64,000 bases of DNA from Crocinitomicaceae bacterium (GTDB lineage: Bacteria > Bacteroidota > Bacteroidia > Flavobacteriales_D > Crocinitomicaceae), in contig JAHEMJ010000012.1 of assembly GCA_024643725.1 (NCBI GenBank), positions 248,001 to 312,000 on the forward strand, written 5' to 3'. The notes beneath the pieces were generated by a model that saw only the letters and a list, made by a program, of their open reading frames with translations, did no database searches and was not told the DNA's origin. Shown one piece after another: positions 25,037 through 32,760 of this stretch. The position numbers and the translations under genes were made by a program. Numbering within the stretch: the stretch's first letter is position 1; each line of letters opens with the position of its first letter.

Positions 25037-26000
25037 GAAAACACAAAAAAAAATGGTGATTCTCGGACAGGAAATCCTGCCGGGAAAAAGTTTCCAACTC
25101 AATTTTGATGTGGCCCATCTGCACACAAGAACCCCTATTTTGGTTCCAGTCATTGTTGAACGAGCAAAAGAAGATGGTCCAACCGTATTACTGATGGCCG
25201 GATTACATGGCGATGAAATCAACGGGGTAGAAGTCATTCGACGTTTTCTCCGAAAAAAACTTCACAAACCAACGAAAGGAACGATTATCTGTTTGCCAGT
25301 ATTCAACATTTTTGGCTTCCTCAATTTGCAACGAGAGCTACCAGATGGACGCGATTTGAATCGAAGTTTCCCCGGAAGTTCAAGTGGATCCTTGGCTTCG
25401 CAATTTGCTTTTCATTTCATGAAAGAACTTGCGCCACATTGCGATTACATCATCGATTTTCATACGGGAGCGTCGCAAAGAAATAACTTCCCGCAAATTC
25501 GCTGTGTGTTTAAGGACGAGGAAAGTTTGGAATTGGCTAGGGTTTTCAATCCACCATTTATTTTGCATTCCAACCTAATTCCTAAAACACTACGTGAATC
25601 CATCGTCAAACGCAAAAAGAAGATTTTGCTGTTTGAGGGTGGGAAATCTAATAGCATTGAGGAACATGTGGTGGAGGAAGGATTGAATGGGGTAAAACGC
25701 ATCATTTCCCATTTAGGAATGCGCAATTATAAGATTGACATCACAAAGGATCGCGAACCCATTTTCTTGAACGAAAGCAAGTGGATGCGTGCTCCATCAT
25801 CCGGAATGTTTCAAGCACTCGTTCAAAATGGTGCACCTGTACAGAAAGGCGATGTCATTGGAATTGTAACGGATCCATACGGAAATTACGAGAAGAAAAT
25901 AAAAGCGACTCAAGATGGATACATCATTTGTTCCAATGAATCTCCAGTCGTATATAAAGGCGATGCCATCATGAATATTGCCAAAATAATAACACACTAA
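25023..26000 (+). CDS. succinylglutamate desuccinylase/aspartoacylase-family zinc hydrolase
   Basis: 325 residues from ATG at 25023, which overlaps the end of rimK by 14 nt; the longer frame starting at 24966 would run 70 nt into rimK. It has the M14-like zinc site His62-x2-Glu65 in [10 protein letters not shown] and His147 in DFHTGA, the substrate-binding [11 protein letters not shown] at 108-118, and a C-terminal barrel-like domain (about 235-325). Family members hydrolyse N-acyl amino acids. With a glutamate ligase upstream, a deacylating or peptide-trimming step on a glutamylated compound is a reasonable inference. Confidence 0.9.
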   Translation: MSTVKKTQKKMVILGQEILPGKSFQLNFDVAHLHTRTPILVPVIVERAKEDGPTVLLMAGLHGDEINGVEVIRRFLRKKLHKPTKGTIICLPVFNIFGFLNLQRELPDGRDLNRSFPGSSSGSLASQFAFHFMKELAPHCDYIIDFHTGASQRNNFPQIRCVFKDEESLELARVFNPPFILHSNLIPKTLRESIVKRKKKILLFEGGKSNSIEEHVVEEGLNGVKRIISHLGMRNYKIDITKDREPIFLNESKWMRAPSSGMFQALVQNGAPVQKGDVIGIVTDPYGNYEKKIKATQDGYIICSNESPVVYKGDAIMNIAKIITH

Positions 26001-26004
26001 AACG

Positions 26005-28440
26005 ATGAAAAACATCCTCTTAAGCTCCATTTTGCTTGTTTTTAGCATGCAGGCAATGGCACAGAATTTTACCCCGGCCTCTTTTTTAGGATACGAAATC
26101 GGTACGCAATTTACGCGTCAGGATAAAGTTGTTTCCTATTTTAATGCGTTGCAATCCGCTTTTCCTACGATGATGAAAGTCGAGAAATATGGGGAAACGT
26201 ATGAACACCGCGATTTGATTCTTGCCTTCATTGGGACACCAGAGAATTTGAAGAAATTGGAGGAAATTCGTTTGGATCATATCCAACATGCACCAGACGA
26301 AAAAATGGCCATTGTTTGGTTGAGTTACAACGTACATGGAAATGAAAGTTCAGGAACAGAAGCAGCCATGGAAACGGCATTTCGATTATTGACGGACAAA
26401 GCAGATTTTTTAAAAAACACGGTGGTCATCATGGATCCTTGTTTGAATCCTGATGGACGCGATCGTTATGTGAACTTCTACAATCAATATGGAAATGCGC
26501 CGGCAGATGTGATGAAATATTCGGCTGAGCACAAAGAACCATGGCCGAGTGGACGTCCAAATCACTACTTGTTTGACCTAAATCGCGATTGGGCTTGGAT
26601 GACACAAATCGAATCCGAACAACGAGTGAAACGTTACAATCAATGGTTGCCGCATGTGCATGTGGACTTCCACGAACAAGGCATCAATGAACCGTATTAT
26701 TTTCCGCCTGCAGCAGAACCATACCATGAAGTCATCACCAATTGGCAACGTGATTTTCAAAAGGAAATTGGTGGAAGTCATGCCGCTTATTTCGACAAAC
26801 AAGGTTGGTTGTATTTTTCAAAAGAAATCTTCGACTTACTTTATCCAAGTTATGGGGACACCTATCCGACGTACAGCGGTAGCATAGGGATGACCTATGA
26901 ACAAGGTGGGAGCGGGCGTGCTGGATTGTCAGTCATCACGCAAGTTGGTGATACGCTTCGACTAAAAGACCGCGTGGCACATCATGTGACAACGGGATTG
27001 TCCACCGTGGAAATGAGTGCGAAAAATGCAGACAAATTAGTGAAGGAATACCAGTCTTTCTGTGCGAAAAAGAACTACAAGTATCAAACGTACGTTCTTC
27101 GAGGTTCACAGGCAAAATTAGAACCCTTGATGACCTTGATGCAGAAAAATGGCATTGAAGTGGAAATGGTATCTACTTCTACACAGGAATTATCTGTGAA
27201 AGGATTTCATTACCAAAATGGATTGAATGAAACACTGAAATTAAAAATGGGTGATTTACTCATTCATACACAACAGGAAAAAGGCACCTTGGTAAATGTA
27301 TTATTTGAACCGAAAACGAAACTTTCGGATAGTTTAACTTACGACATTACTGCTTGGACCTTGCCTTTTGCATATGGAGTTGAAGCGTGGGCATGTGAAG
27401 GTTCGACAGGTAAAGGAACCAAATTTAGTGGCTGGCCGACAAACGTAAAAAATGTTGCGCCAACTGCGCCTTGTTATGCCTATTTGGCTCCATGGGAGTC
27501 CATGAAATCGGCTCGTTTTCTGTCGGATTTACAAGCGGCGGGAATAACCGTTTACTTCAATGAAAAAGGATTCACAAACAACAAACAAGTCTATGCGCCT
27601 GGAACCTTGATTATGCTGCGCGGTGAAAATAAACGTGTTGACTTCGATCAAATCGTGACGAAAATAGCGAATGAAAATGCCGTTAATTTGAGTGTTGTAT
27701 CGTCCGGATTCATGCAAGAAGGCATCGACATGGGATCTTCATCGGTGAAAAAAATTGAAAAAGCATCCATCGGAATTGTCATGGGGGAGGAAGCTTCCTC
27801 ATTAAATGTGGGTGAATTGTGGCATTTCTTTGAGCGCCAAATGGGTCGATCTATTCACATGGTGTTCGCTGAAGATTTGGAGGAAGCATTGGATCAATTA
27901 ACGGTATTATTTGTTCCAGAGGGTGGATTAGCCATCGCTGATGATTCCGAGGTGAAAGATTGGATTCAACAAGGTGGAAAATTGATTGTCATGGGTGCTG
28001 CCGTATATGATTTTGCAGGCAAAGAAGGATATGATATTTCCCGCATGAATCCAACGAATGATAGCTTAAAGCCAGTTGCATTTTCCAAGCAGGAACGCGA
28101 TCAAATCTCGAACAACATTATTGGAGCCATTTTTCCTTGCGAATTAGATGCAACAAATCCACTTGCTTTTGGATATGACACGTATTACACCTTACGTCAA
28201 AGCGCAGAGCATTTTGATCTTGGGTCGAACAATGTGTTTCACTTAAAGAAAGAGGCCAAAGCAGAAAATGGCTTTGTTGGATACCGTGTAAAGAAACAGC
28301 AGTCCGAAGCGAGTATTGCGGGATATCAATCCTATGGGGCGGGAACCATCATTTACTTCATCGACAATCCGCTTTTCCGTGGATTCTGGGAAAGTGGAAA
28401 ATTGATGATTGCGAACGCTGTATTCTTTGTCAATCAATAA
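26005..28440 (+). CDS. secreted M14-family zinc carboxypeptidase
   Basis: 811 residues. A signal peptide (about 1-19, ending AMAQ) precedes an M14 domain (about 40-345) with zinc ligands His111 and Glu114 (HGNE) and His223 (DFHEQG), a DLNRDW substrate-binding motif at 191-196 and a likely catalytic Glu299 in MTYEQGG. The rest, about 460 residues, has a Rossmann-like segment near 600-700 (VLFVPEGGLAIADD) of unclear role. Long M14 proteins of this type are common in Bacteroidota. It begins 4 nt after the aspartoacylase-like gene, so it is probably transcribed with the rim genes although it acts outside the cytoplasm. Confidence 0.9.
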   Translation: MKNILLSSILLVFSMQAMAQNFTPASFLGYEIGTQFTRQDKVVSYFNALQSAFPTMMKVEKYGETYEHRDLILAFIGTPENLKKLEEIRLDHIQHAPDEKMAIVWLSYNVHGNESSGTEAAMETAFRLLTDKADFLKNTVVIMDPCLNPDGRDRYVNFYNQYGNAPADVMKYSAEHKEPWPSGRPNHYLFDLNRDWAWMTQIESEQRVKRYNQWLPHVHVDFHEQGINEPYYFPPAAEPYHEVITNWQRDFQKEIGGSHAAYFDKQGWLYFSKEIFDLLYPSYGDTYPTYSGSIGMTYEQGGSGRAGLSVITQVGDTLRLKDRVAHHVTTGLSTVEMSAKNADKLVKEYQSFCAKKNYKYQTYVLRGSQAKLEPLMTLMQKNGIEVEMVSTSTQELSVKGFHYQNGLNETLKLKMGDLLIHTQQEKGTLVNVLFEPKTKLSDSLTYDITAWTLPFAYGVEAWACEGSTGKGTKFSGWPTNVKNVAPTAPCYAYLAPWESMKSARFLSDLQAAGITVYFNEKGFTNNKQVYAPGTLIMLRGENKRVDFDQIVTKIANENAVNLSVVSSGFMQEGIDMGSSSVKKIEKASIGIVMGEEASSLNVGELWHFFERQMGRSIHMVFAEDLEEALDQLTVLFVPEGGLAIADDSEVKDWIQQGGKLIVMGAAVYDFAGKEGYDISRMNPTNDSLKPVAFSKQERDQISNNIIGAIFPCELDATNPLAFGYDTYYTLRQSAEHFDLGSNNVFHLKKEAKAENGFVGYRVKKQQSEASIAGYQSYGAGTIIYFIDNPLFRGFWESGKLMIANAVFFVNQ

Positions 28441-28442
28441 GC

Positions 28443-30323
28443 TTATTGTAGCGCTTGATAAATGACGTGTTGAATATTCGTGCGAATGTTCATGTCGCGG
28501 ATTTTCCAATTGTCTTGACTCGGATTCACGCGGTTCGACAAGAAGATAAAAATGACTTTATTTTTTGGGTCCGCCCATGCTAAAGTTCCTGTAAAACCGG
28601 AATGCCCGAAACTTTGAGCAGAAGCCAACTCGTCGCAGGTCCCGCCACCACTTGCATTTGGACGGTCAAATCCAGCTCCTCTGCGGTTGCCTGGAAATTG
28701 TTGTTTCGTGTATTCGTTGCAAACAGCTTCCGAGAAAAATTCCATCCCAGCATAGTTTCCTTTGTTCAAAAACAATTGCATGATGCTCGCTAAATCGGTG
28801 GCATTTGCGAAAATTCCAGCATGTCCTGCGACTCCTCCTAACATGGCCGCACCAGGATCATGTACATGTCCGTGCAACAATTGCTTACGAAAAGCTTGGT
28901 CGTTTTCCGTCGGAACAATATGCATTTTATCGAAATGCTGTAAAGGCAAATAGCGCATGTAACGTAGTCCCATTGGACGATATATGTGTTCCTCTAAATA
29001 CAGGTTTTGCGTTTGTCCAATTTGTTTTTCGAGGATTTTCTGCGTGAAATAGTAACACAAATCCGAGTACTCGTATTTTTTAGGTCCAAGTGTGGATTTT
29101 AAAATCTGTGCGTACATGCTGTCTTTATAGCTGTCATTAATGTAAAGCCCCTCCGCTACTTGATGTTCAAATCCTGGTTTTTTAGTCGTGCTGTAAATGG
29201 CCGGATTCCAAGTCCCATTTTGTAAAGTGCGTTTGTAAAAAGGAATCCAAGGAGTGAGTCCAGATTGATGCGCCATCATGTCGCGAATGAGGATGTTTCC
29301 GAATGGACCATCACCCGTGACCTCAGGAATGTAGTCTTTCAGTTTTTTGTCTAAGGAGTATTTTCCCTTGCTTTGCAAATGCATCGCTAATAAGGTAGAA
29401 GCGGCAATTTTTGTCACAGAAGCGATGTCATACACATCTTGCGGTGAAACAGCGCGCGCATTGGTGTCATATGTTTGTTTTCCGTAGCATTTACGCAGGA
29501 TGATTTGGTCGTTCACAGCTACTAGGATTTGACAACCAGGATAAGCACCTTTGGTAATGCCGTCTAGTGCAATGCGGTCAATTTCCGCCAATTTTTTGGA
29601 ATCCACACCAATTTCTTCCGGGGAACTAAATTTCAAGCGACCATTTGGCATTGTTTTAATCCCTGATCCAGCGGCAAATTCTTGGTCCATGGAATGCAAG
29701 TTGCCTTTCAAGCTACCGTTCGCACCGATGCTACCAAAAAGTAATTGACTAACGCGGTCTTGTGCAATCTCGTGGTTTTCTTTCGCCCAAACAATGGCGT
29801 CGAAACGTTTGGTTGGAATTTTCTCGAGGATGCTTCGATCTCCGAAGACACATAGAATGACTTTGGAGTGATGTGGGATTTCGTTCAAGAATTCCGAATT
29901 GATGGAATCGAGTTGATTGTTTTTATTTGCGTGAATGGAAACAATCACAACGTCGTGTCCAGCAGTTTTTATCCACTCTTTCAATTCATGAGCATGTATG
30001 AAAGGACGTAAAAATTGATCTGGAGAAAGGTAGCGTTGGATGCCATTGTGAAAAACGGTTGGATTCCCGCCAATGGATATATGGCTACTTTTCAGGTCTA
30101 AATTCCCGAGGGGCAATAAGTTGTTTTTATTTTCAAGAAGAAGGATTGCTTGTTCATAGCTTTGAGCTTGTTTAAATATCGGCAAACGGTTCAAGGAATC
30201 AAGTTCCTTTGATAACCAAGTCGTCGGCACATCTGGAAAAACCGGAGCAAGGGAATGGTCGCTTGGACTCATACAAAAAGCGAAGAACAATCCAGAAAAA
30301 AGAAGAAAAATACTGCGAATCAT
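28443..30323 (-). CDS. class C beta-lactamase-like serine hydrolase with N-terminal GH3-type domain remnant
   Basis: 626 residues with an N-terminal hydrophobic signal (1-17, FAFC, a poor lipobox). Residues about 55-225 resemble the C-terminal alpha/beta-sandwich of GH3 glycosidases (AILLLENKNNLLPLG, later LLFGSIGANGSLKGNL). Residues about 235-625 form a serine beta-lactamase/esterase domain with nucleophile Ser302-x-x-Lys305, a YSD motif and a late HSGFTG motif. In Bacteroidota, GH3-beta-lactamase fusions are usually about 950-1000 residues with the GH3 catalytic barrel first; here that barrel is absent. Probable role: periplasmic hydrolysis of a cell-wall-derived or D-amino-acid ester or amide; the substrate is unknown. 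Confidence 0.8.
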   Translation of the reverse strand: MIRSIFLLFSGLFFAFCMSPSDHSLAPVFPDVPTTWLSKELDSLNRLPIFKQAQSYEQAILLLENKNNLLPLGNLDLKSSHISIGGNPTVFHNGIQRYLSPDQFLRPFIHAHELKEWIKTAGHDVVIVSIHANKNNQLDSINSEFLNEIPHHSKVILCVFGDRSILEKIPTKRFDAIVWAKENHEIAQDRVSQLLFGSIGANGSLKGNLHSMDQEFAAGSGIKTMPNGRLKFSSPEEIGVDSKKLAEIDRIALDGITKGAYPGCQILVAVNDQIILRKCYGKQTYDTNARAVSPQDVYDIASVTKIAASTLLAMHLQSKGKYSLDKKLKDYIPEVTGDGPFGNILIRDMMAHQSGLTPWIPFYKRTLQNGTWNPAIYSTTKKPGFEHQVAEGLYINDSYKDSMYAQILKSTLGPKKYEYSDLCYYFTQKILEKQIGQTQNLYLEEHIYRPMGLRYMRYLPLQHFDKMHIVPTENDQAFRKQLLHGHVHDPGAAMLGGVAGHAGIFANATDLASIMQLFLNKGNYAGMEFFSEAVCNEYTKQQFPGNRRGAGFDRPNASGGGTCDELASAQSFGHSGFTGTLAWADPKNKVIFIFLSNRVNPSQDNWKIRDMNIRTNIQHVIYQALQ

Positions 30324-30529
30324 TGGGTGTATTTAATTTTTGATAAAGCTAATGATAATTGTGGAGTCCTTATTTCGATCGCACTTAAAATGAATCCAAA
30401 GTGTAGGATTGACACTTACTTTAAGATAGTCAAAAAAACGGAATTTGAAAAATTATTTTTTAAACAAGACCTGCTTTTAAATGTTAGCAAAAACTAATGA
30501 AAATCATGTTTTATTTATGGGAGTCCAAG

Positions 30530-30537
30530 TAATTTTG
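30530..30537 (+). promoter_or_regulatory. candidate -7 box (TAATTTTG) of pckA
   Basis: Exact TAnnTTTG match 41 nt before the pckA ATG. No clear -33 TTG. The rest of the 255-bp spacer is AT-rich and I see nothing else in it. Confidence 0.5.
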
Positions 30538-30578
30538 CACCAGCAACGTACAACAATGGTTGTGCCAAAAAAGACAAC

Positions 30579-32189
30579 ATGGAATTACAAGGAAAATTTG
30601 GAAAAAACGCAGATTTAGCAGCCTCTATCGGGCTAAAAAATCTTGGTGATCAGTTTTGGAACATGAGTCCAGCTGAGTTAATTGAAGATTGCATCATCCT
30701 CGGTGAAGGCATGTTAACTGACTCGGGAGCCTTGGCGATTGAGACAGGAGAGTTTACAGGTAGATCACCGAAGGACCGTTTCATTGTGCGCGATGAAAAA
30801 ACCGAAAATGCTGTTTGGTGGGGGAATGTGAACATTGGATTTACACCGGAGCAATTTGATGCTTTGTATGACCGCATGTCGGATTACTTGCAAGAGCAGG
30901 ACGTGTATGTTCGCGATGTATACGCATGTGCAGAGGAAAAGTACCGCATGAACATTCGTGTAATCACTGAATTGCCTTGGTCAAGTTTATTTGCACACAA
31001 CATGTTTTTGCGTTTAACGGATGAGGAGATTCAAAACTTTACGCCGGATTGGCACATCGTATGTGTTCCAAGTTTCCAAGCGGATCCAGCAATCGACGGA
31101 ACGCGTCAAGCGAATTTTGCGATTTTGAACTTTACGAAAAAGATGATTTTAATTGGTGGAACCGGTTATACTGGTGAGATCAAAAAAGGAATTTTCTCTG
31201 CCTTGAATTTCATCTTGCCACATGAGAAAAATGTGCTTTCGATGCACTGTTCTGCAAATATTGGAGCGGATGGAGATACAGCGATTTTCTTCGGCTTATC
31301 AGGAACTGGAAAAACAACCTTGTCTTCAGATCCTAATCGTCGCTTAATTGGGGACGATGAACATGGTTGGAGTGAAAACGAAGTGTTCAACTTTGAAGGT
31401 GGATGTTACGCCAAAACGATTGACTTAAGTCGTGAGAAAGAACCACAAATTTACGACGCCATTCGATTCGGAGCCTTATTGGAAAATATCGGATTTGTCG
31501 AAGGGACTTCCACGCCAGATTATTCTGATGGATTCATTACTGAAAATACGCGTGTTTCGTATCCGATTCACCACATTGATAACATTGCTGTACCATCGAT
31601 TGGTGGTGCGCCAAAAAATATTTTCTTCCTTACGGCAGATGCATTTGGTGTATTGCCTCCAATCTCGAAATTAACAAACGAACAAGCGATGTATCACTTT
31701 ATGTCTGGGTACACGGCTAAAGTAGCTGGGACAGAAGTTGGAATTACAGAGCCAACGACGACATTCTCGGCGGGATTCGGTGCGGCGTTCCTTCCTTTGC
31801 ATCCTGCGAAATACGCAAAGTTGTTAGGAGACAAATTAGAAGGGACAGACATCAATGTGTGGTTAATTAACACGGGATGGTCCGGTGGATCATATGGCGT
31901 TGGAAGCCGCATGAAACTTTCCTATACACGCGCCATGATTACGGCTGCATTGACCGGTAAATTGAATGATGTGACATTTGAAAAAATGCCAATTTTCGAT
32001 TTGGCCTTCCCAACGACCTGTGAAGGAGTACCAGCGGAATTGTTAAATCCAAGAAATACATGGGCTGATAAAGCCGCGTACGATGCAACAGCTGCAAGTT
32101 TAGCAGAGAAATTTGTGGCGAACTTTGAAAAATTCGCGGCAGAAACACATGCGTCGATTTTAGCAGCAGCTCCAAAAGTAACAGTCTAA
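30579..32189 (+). CDS. pckA: phosphoenolpyruvate carboxykinase (ATP)
   Basis: 536 residues, full length. Landmarks: TGEFTGRSPKDRFIV, the kinase-1a loop FFGLSGTGKTTLSSDP, the metal-binding LIGDDEHGW segment, ENTRVSYPIHHI and the TGWSGGSYGVGSRM region. It converts oxaloacetate and ATP to PEP and CO2, linking the TCA cycle with gluconeogenesis; in some anaerobes it also runs in the fixing direction. It is monocistronic: a -7 box precedes it and a strong terminator follows. Confidence 0.98.
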   Translation: MELQGKFGKNADLAASIGLKNLGDQFWNMSPAELIEDCIILGEGMLTDSGALAIETGEFTGRSPKDRFIVRDEKTENAVWWGNVNIGFTPEQFDALYDRMSDYLQEQDVYVRDVYACAEEKYRMNIRVITELPWSSLFAHNMFLRLTDEEIQNFTPDWHIVCVPSFQADPAIDGTRQANFAILNFTKKMILIGGTGYTGEIKKGIFSALNFILPHEKNVLSMHCSANIGADGDTAIFFGLSGTGKTTLSSDPNRRLIGDDEHGWSENEVFNFEGGCYAKTIDLSREKEPQIYDAIRFGALLENIGFVEGTSTPDYSDGFITENTRVSYPIHHIDNIAVPSIGGAPKNIFFLTADAFGVLPPISKLTNEQAMYHFMSGYTAKVAGTEVGITEPTTTFSAGFGAAFLPLHPAKYAKLLGDKLEGTDINVWLINTGWSGGSYGVGSRMKLSYTRAMITAALTGKLNDVTFEKMPIFDLAFPTTCEGVPAELLNPRNTWADKAAYDATAASLAEKFVANFEKFAAETHASILAAAPKVTV

Positions 32190-32220
32190 GCCCTTTCCAT
32201 CAATCAACTGGACTTAGCTG

Positions 32221-32248
32221 ACCCCGACGAAACCGTCGGGGTTTTTTT
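32221..32248 (+). terminator. rho-independent terminator of pckA
   Basis: CCCCGACG (32222-32229), loop AAAC, CGTCGGGG (32234-32241), then T7; 32 nt after the stop. Confidence 0.95.
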
Positions 32249-32283
32249 ATGCCCTTGGACGGCAGGATGGATTTTGCTTCGCA

Positions 32284-32357
32284 CCACAGGATTTGCAATC
32301 CTGCGGTACAACATTCCGATACAGCGAAGTTTAAAGTTCCGTGGGATTGCAAATCCC
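32284..32357. repeat. pair of inverted REP-like palindromes (REPIN-like)
   Basis: CAGGATT-TGC-AATCCTG (32287-32303) and GGGATT-GCA-AATCCC (32343-32357) are two hairpins sharing the core GGATTTGCAATCC in opposite orientation, about 40 bp apart. This is the layout of REP doublets mobilised by RAYT transposases; no transposase gene lies in the window, and copy number elsewhere in the genome is not known. Confidence 0.55.
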
Positions 32358-32360
32358 GCA

Positions 32361-32399
32361 ATGCAGTCCCGCGATGCAGTCTCGCGGTGCAGTTTAAAA
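32361..32399. repeat. 13-bp tandem repeat, three units
   Basis: ATGCAGTCCCGCG, ATGCAGTCTCGCG and GTGCAGTTTAAAA follow head to tail with exact 13-bp spacing, the third decayed in its second half. They directly follow the REP-like palindrome. The 270-bp spacer 32190-32462 otherwise contains only the two terminators. Confidence 0.6.
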
Positions 32400-32412
32400 A
32401 GTTGCTATAAAC

Positions 32413-32442
32413 AAAAAAAGCCCTGACGATGCTGTCAGGGCT
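32413..32442 (-). terminator. rho-independent terminator of rpmH
   Basis: AGCCCTGAC (32419-32427), loop of 6, GTCAGGGCT (32434-32442); on the minus strand the stem is followed by T7. It lies 20 nt beyond the rpmH stop. Confidence 0.93.
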
Positions 32443-32462
32443 TGAATATCTTTGAAAAAGAA

Positions 32463-32621
32463 TTAACGTTTGTGGAAAGGCTCGTCAGAAACAGTTAATT
32501 TCTTTCTTCCTTTTTTGCGTCGCGCAGCCAAAACTCTACGACCATTTTTAGTAGCCATACGGCTTCTGAATCCGTGCTTGTTTCTTCTTTTTCTTACCGA
32601 TGGTTGAAACGTTCTTTTCAT
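32463..32621 (-). CDS. rpmH: 50S ribosomal protein L34
   Basis: 52 residues read directly from the minus strand: [20 protein letters not shown] at the N-terminus, then [20 protein letters not shown], ending DEPFHKR. This is the standard L34 pattern with a short Bacteroidota C-terminal tail. It is monocistronic, with a near-consensus promoter 35 nt upstream and its own terminator. In many bacteria rpmH lies beside rnpA and dnaA; here it stands alone. Confidence 0.97.
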   Translation of the reverse strand: MKRTFQPSVRKRRNKHGFRSRMATKNGRRVLAARRKKGRKKLTVSDEPFHKR

Positions 32622-32656
32622 GTCGTATCTTAATTATGTAATGAATTTTGGGATTG

Positions 32657-32686
32657 CAAAGATATTGATTTTTTTAAAATTTCAAA
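32657..32686 (-). promoter_or_regulatory. promoter of rpmH
   Basis: On the minus strand TTTG (32683-32686), 18-nt spacer, TATCTTTG (32657-32664): near-perfect Bacteroidota consensus. Confidence 0.8.
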
Positions 32687-32736
32687 TTCTTTCGACAAAA
32701 TTATTTAAAAAATCTACTTAACCGCCCAAAGCAACG

Positions 32737-32744
32737 TAAATTTG
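32737..32744 (+). promoter_or_regulatory. candidate -7 box (TAAATTTG) of the ABC exporter gene
   Basis: Exact TAnnTTTG match 16 nt before the ATG at 32761. No clear -33 element. Confidence 0.5.
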
Positions 32745-32760
32745 TGAAAAGAATTATCCC

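Noticed and set aside
30344-30351. TAGCTTTA on the minus strand before the beta-lactamase-like gene as a -7 box
   Set aside because: The final G of TAnnTTTG is A and no -33 element is seen; too weak to list.
30255-30497. 80-codon plus-strand frame before pckA
   Set aside because: It begins inside the divergent hydrolase gene, has no promoter box before it and no recognisable features.
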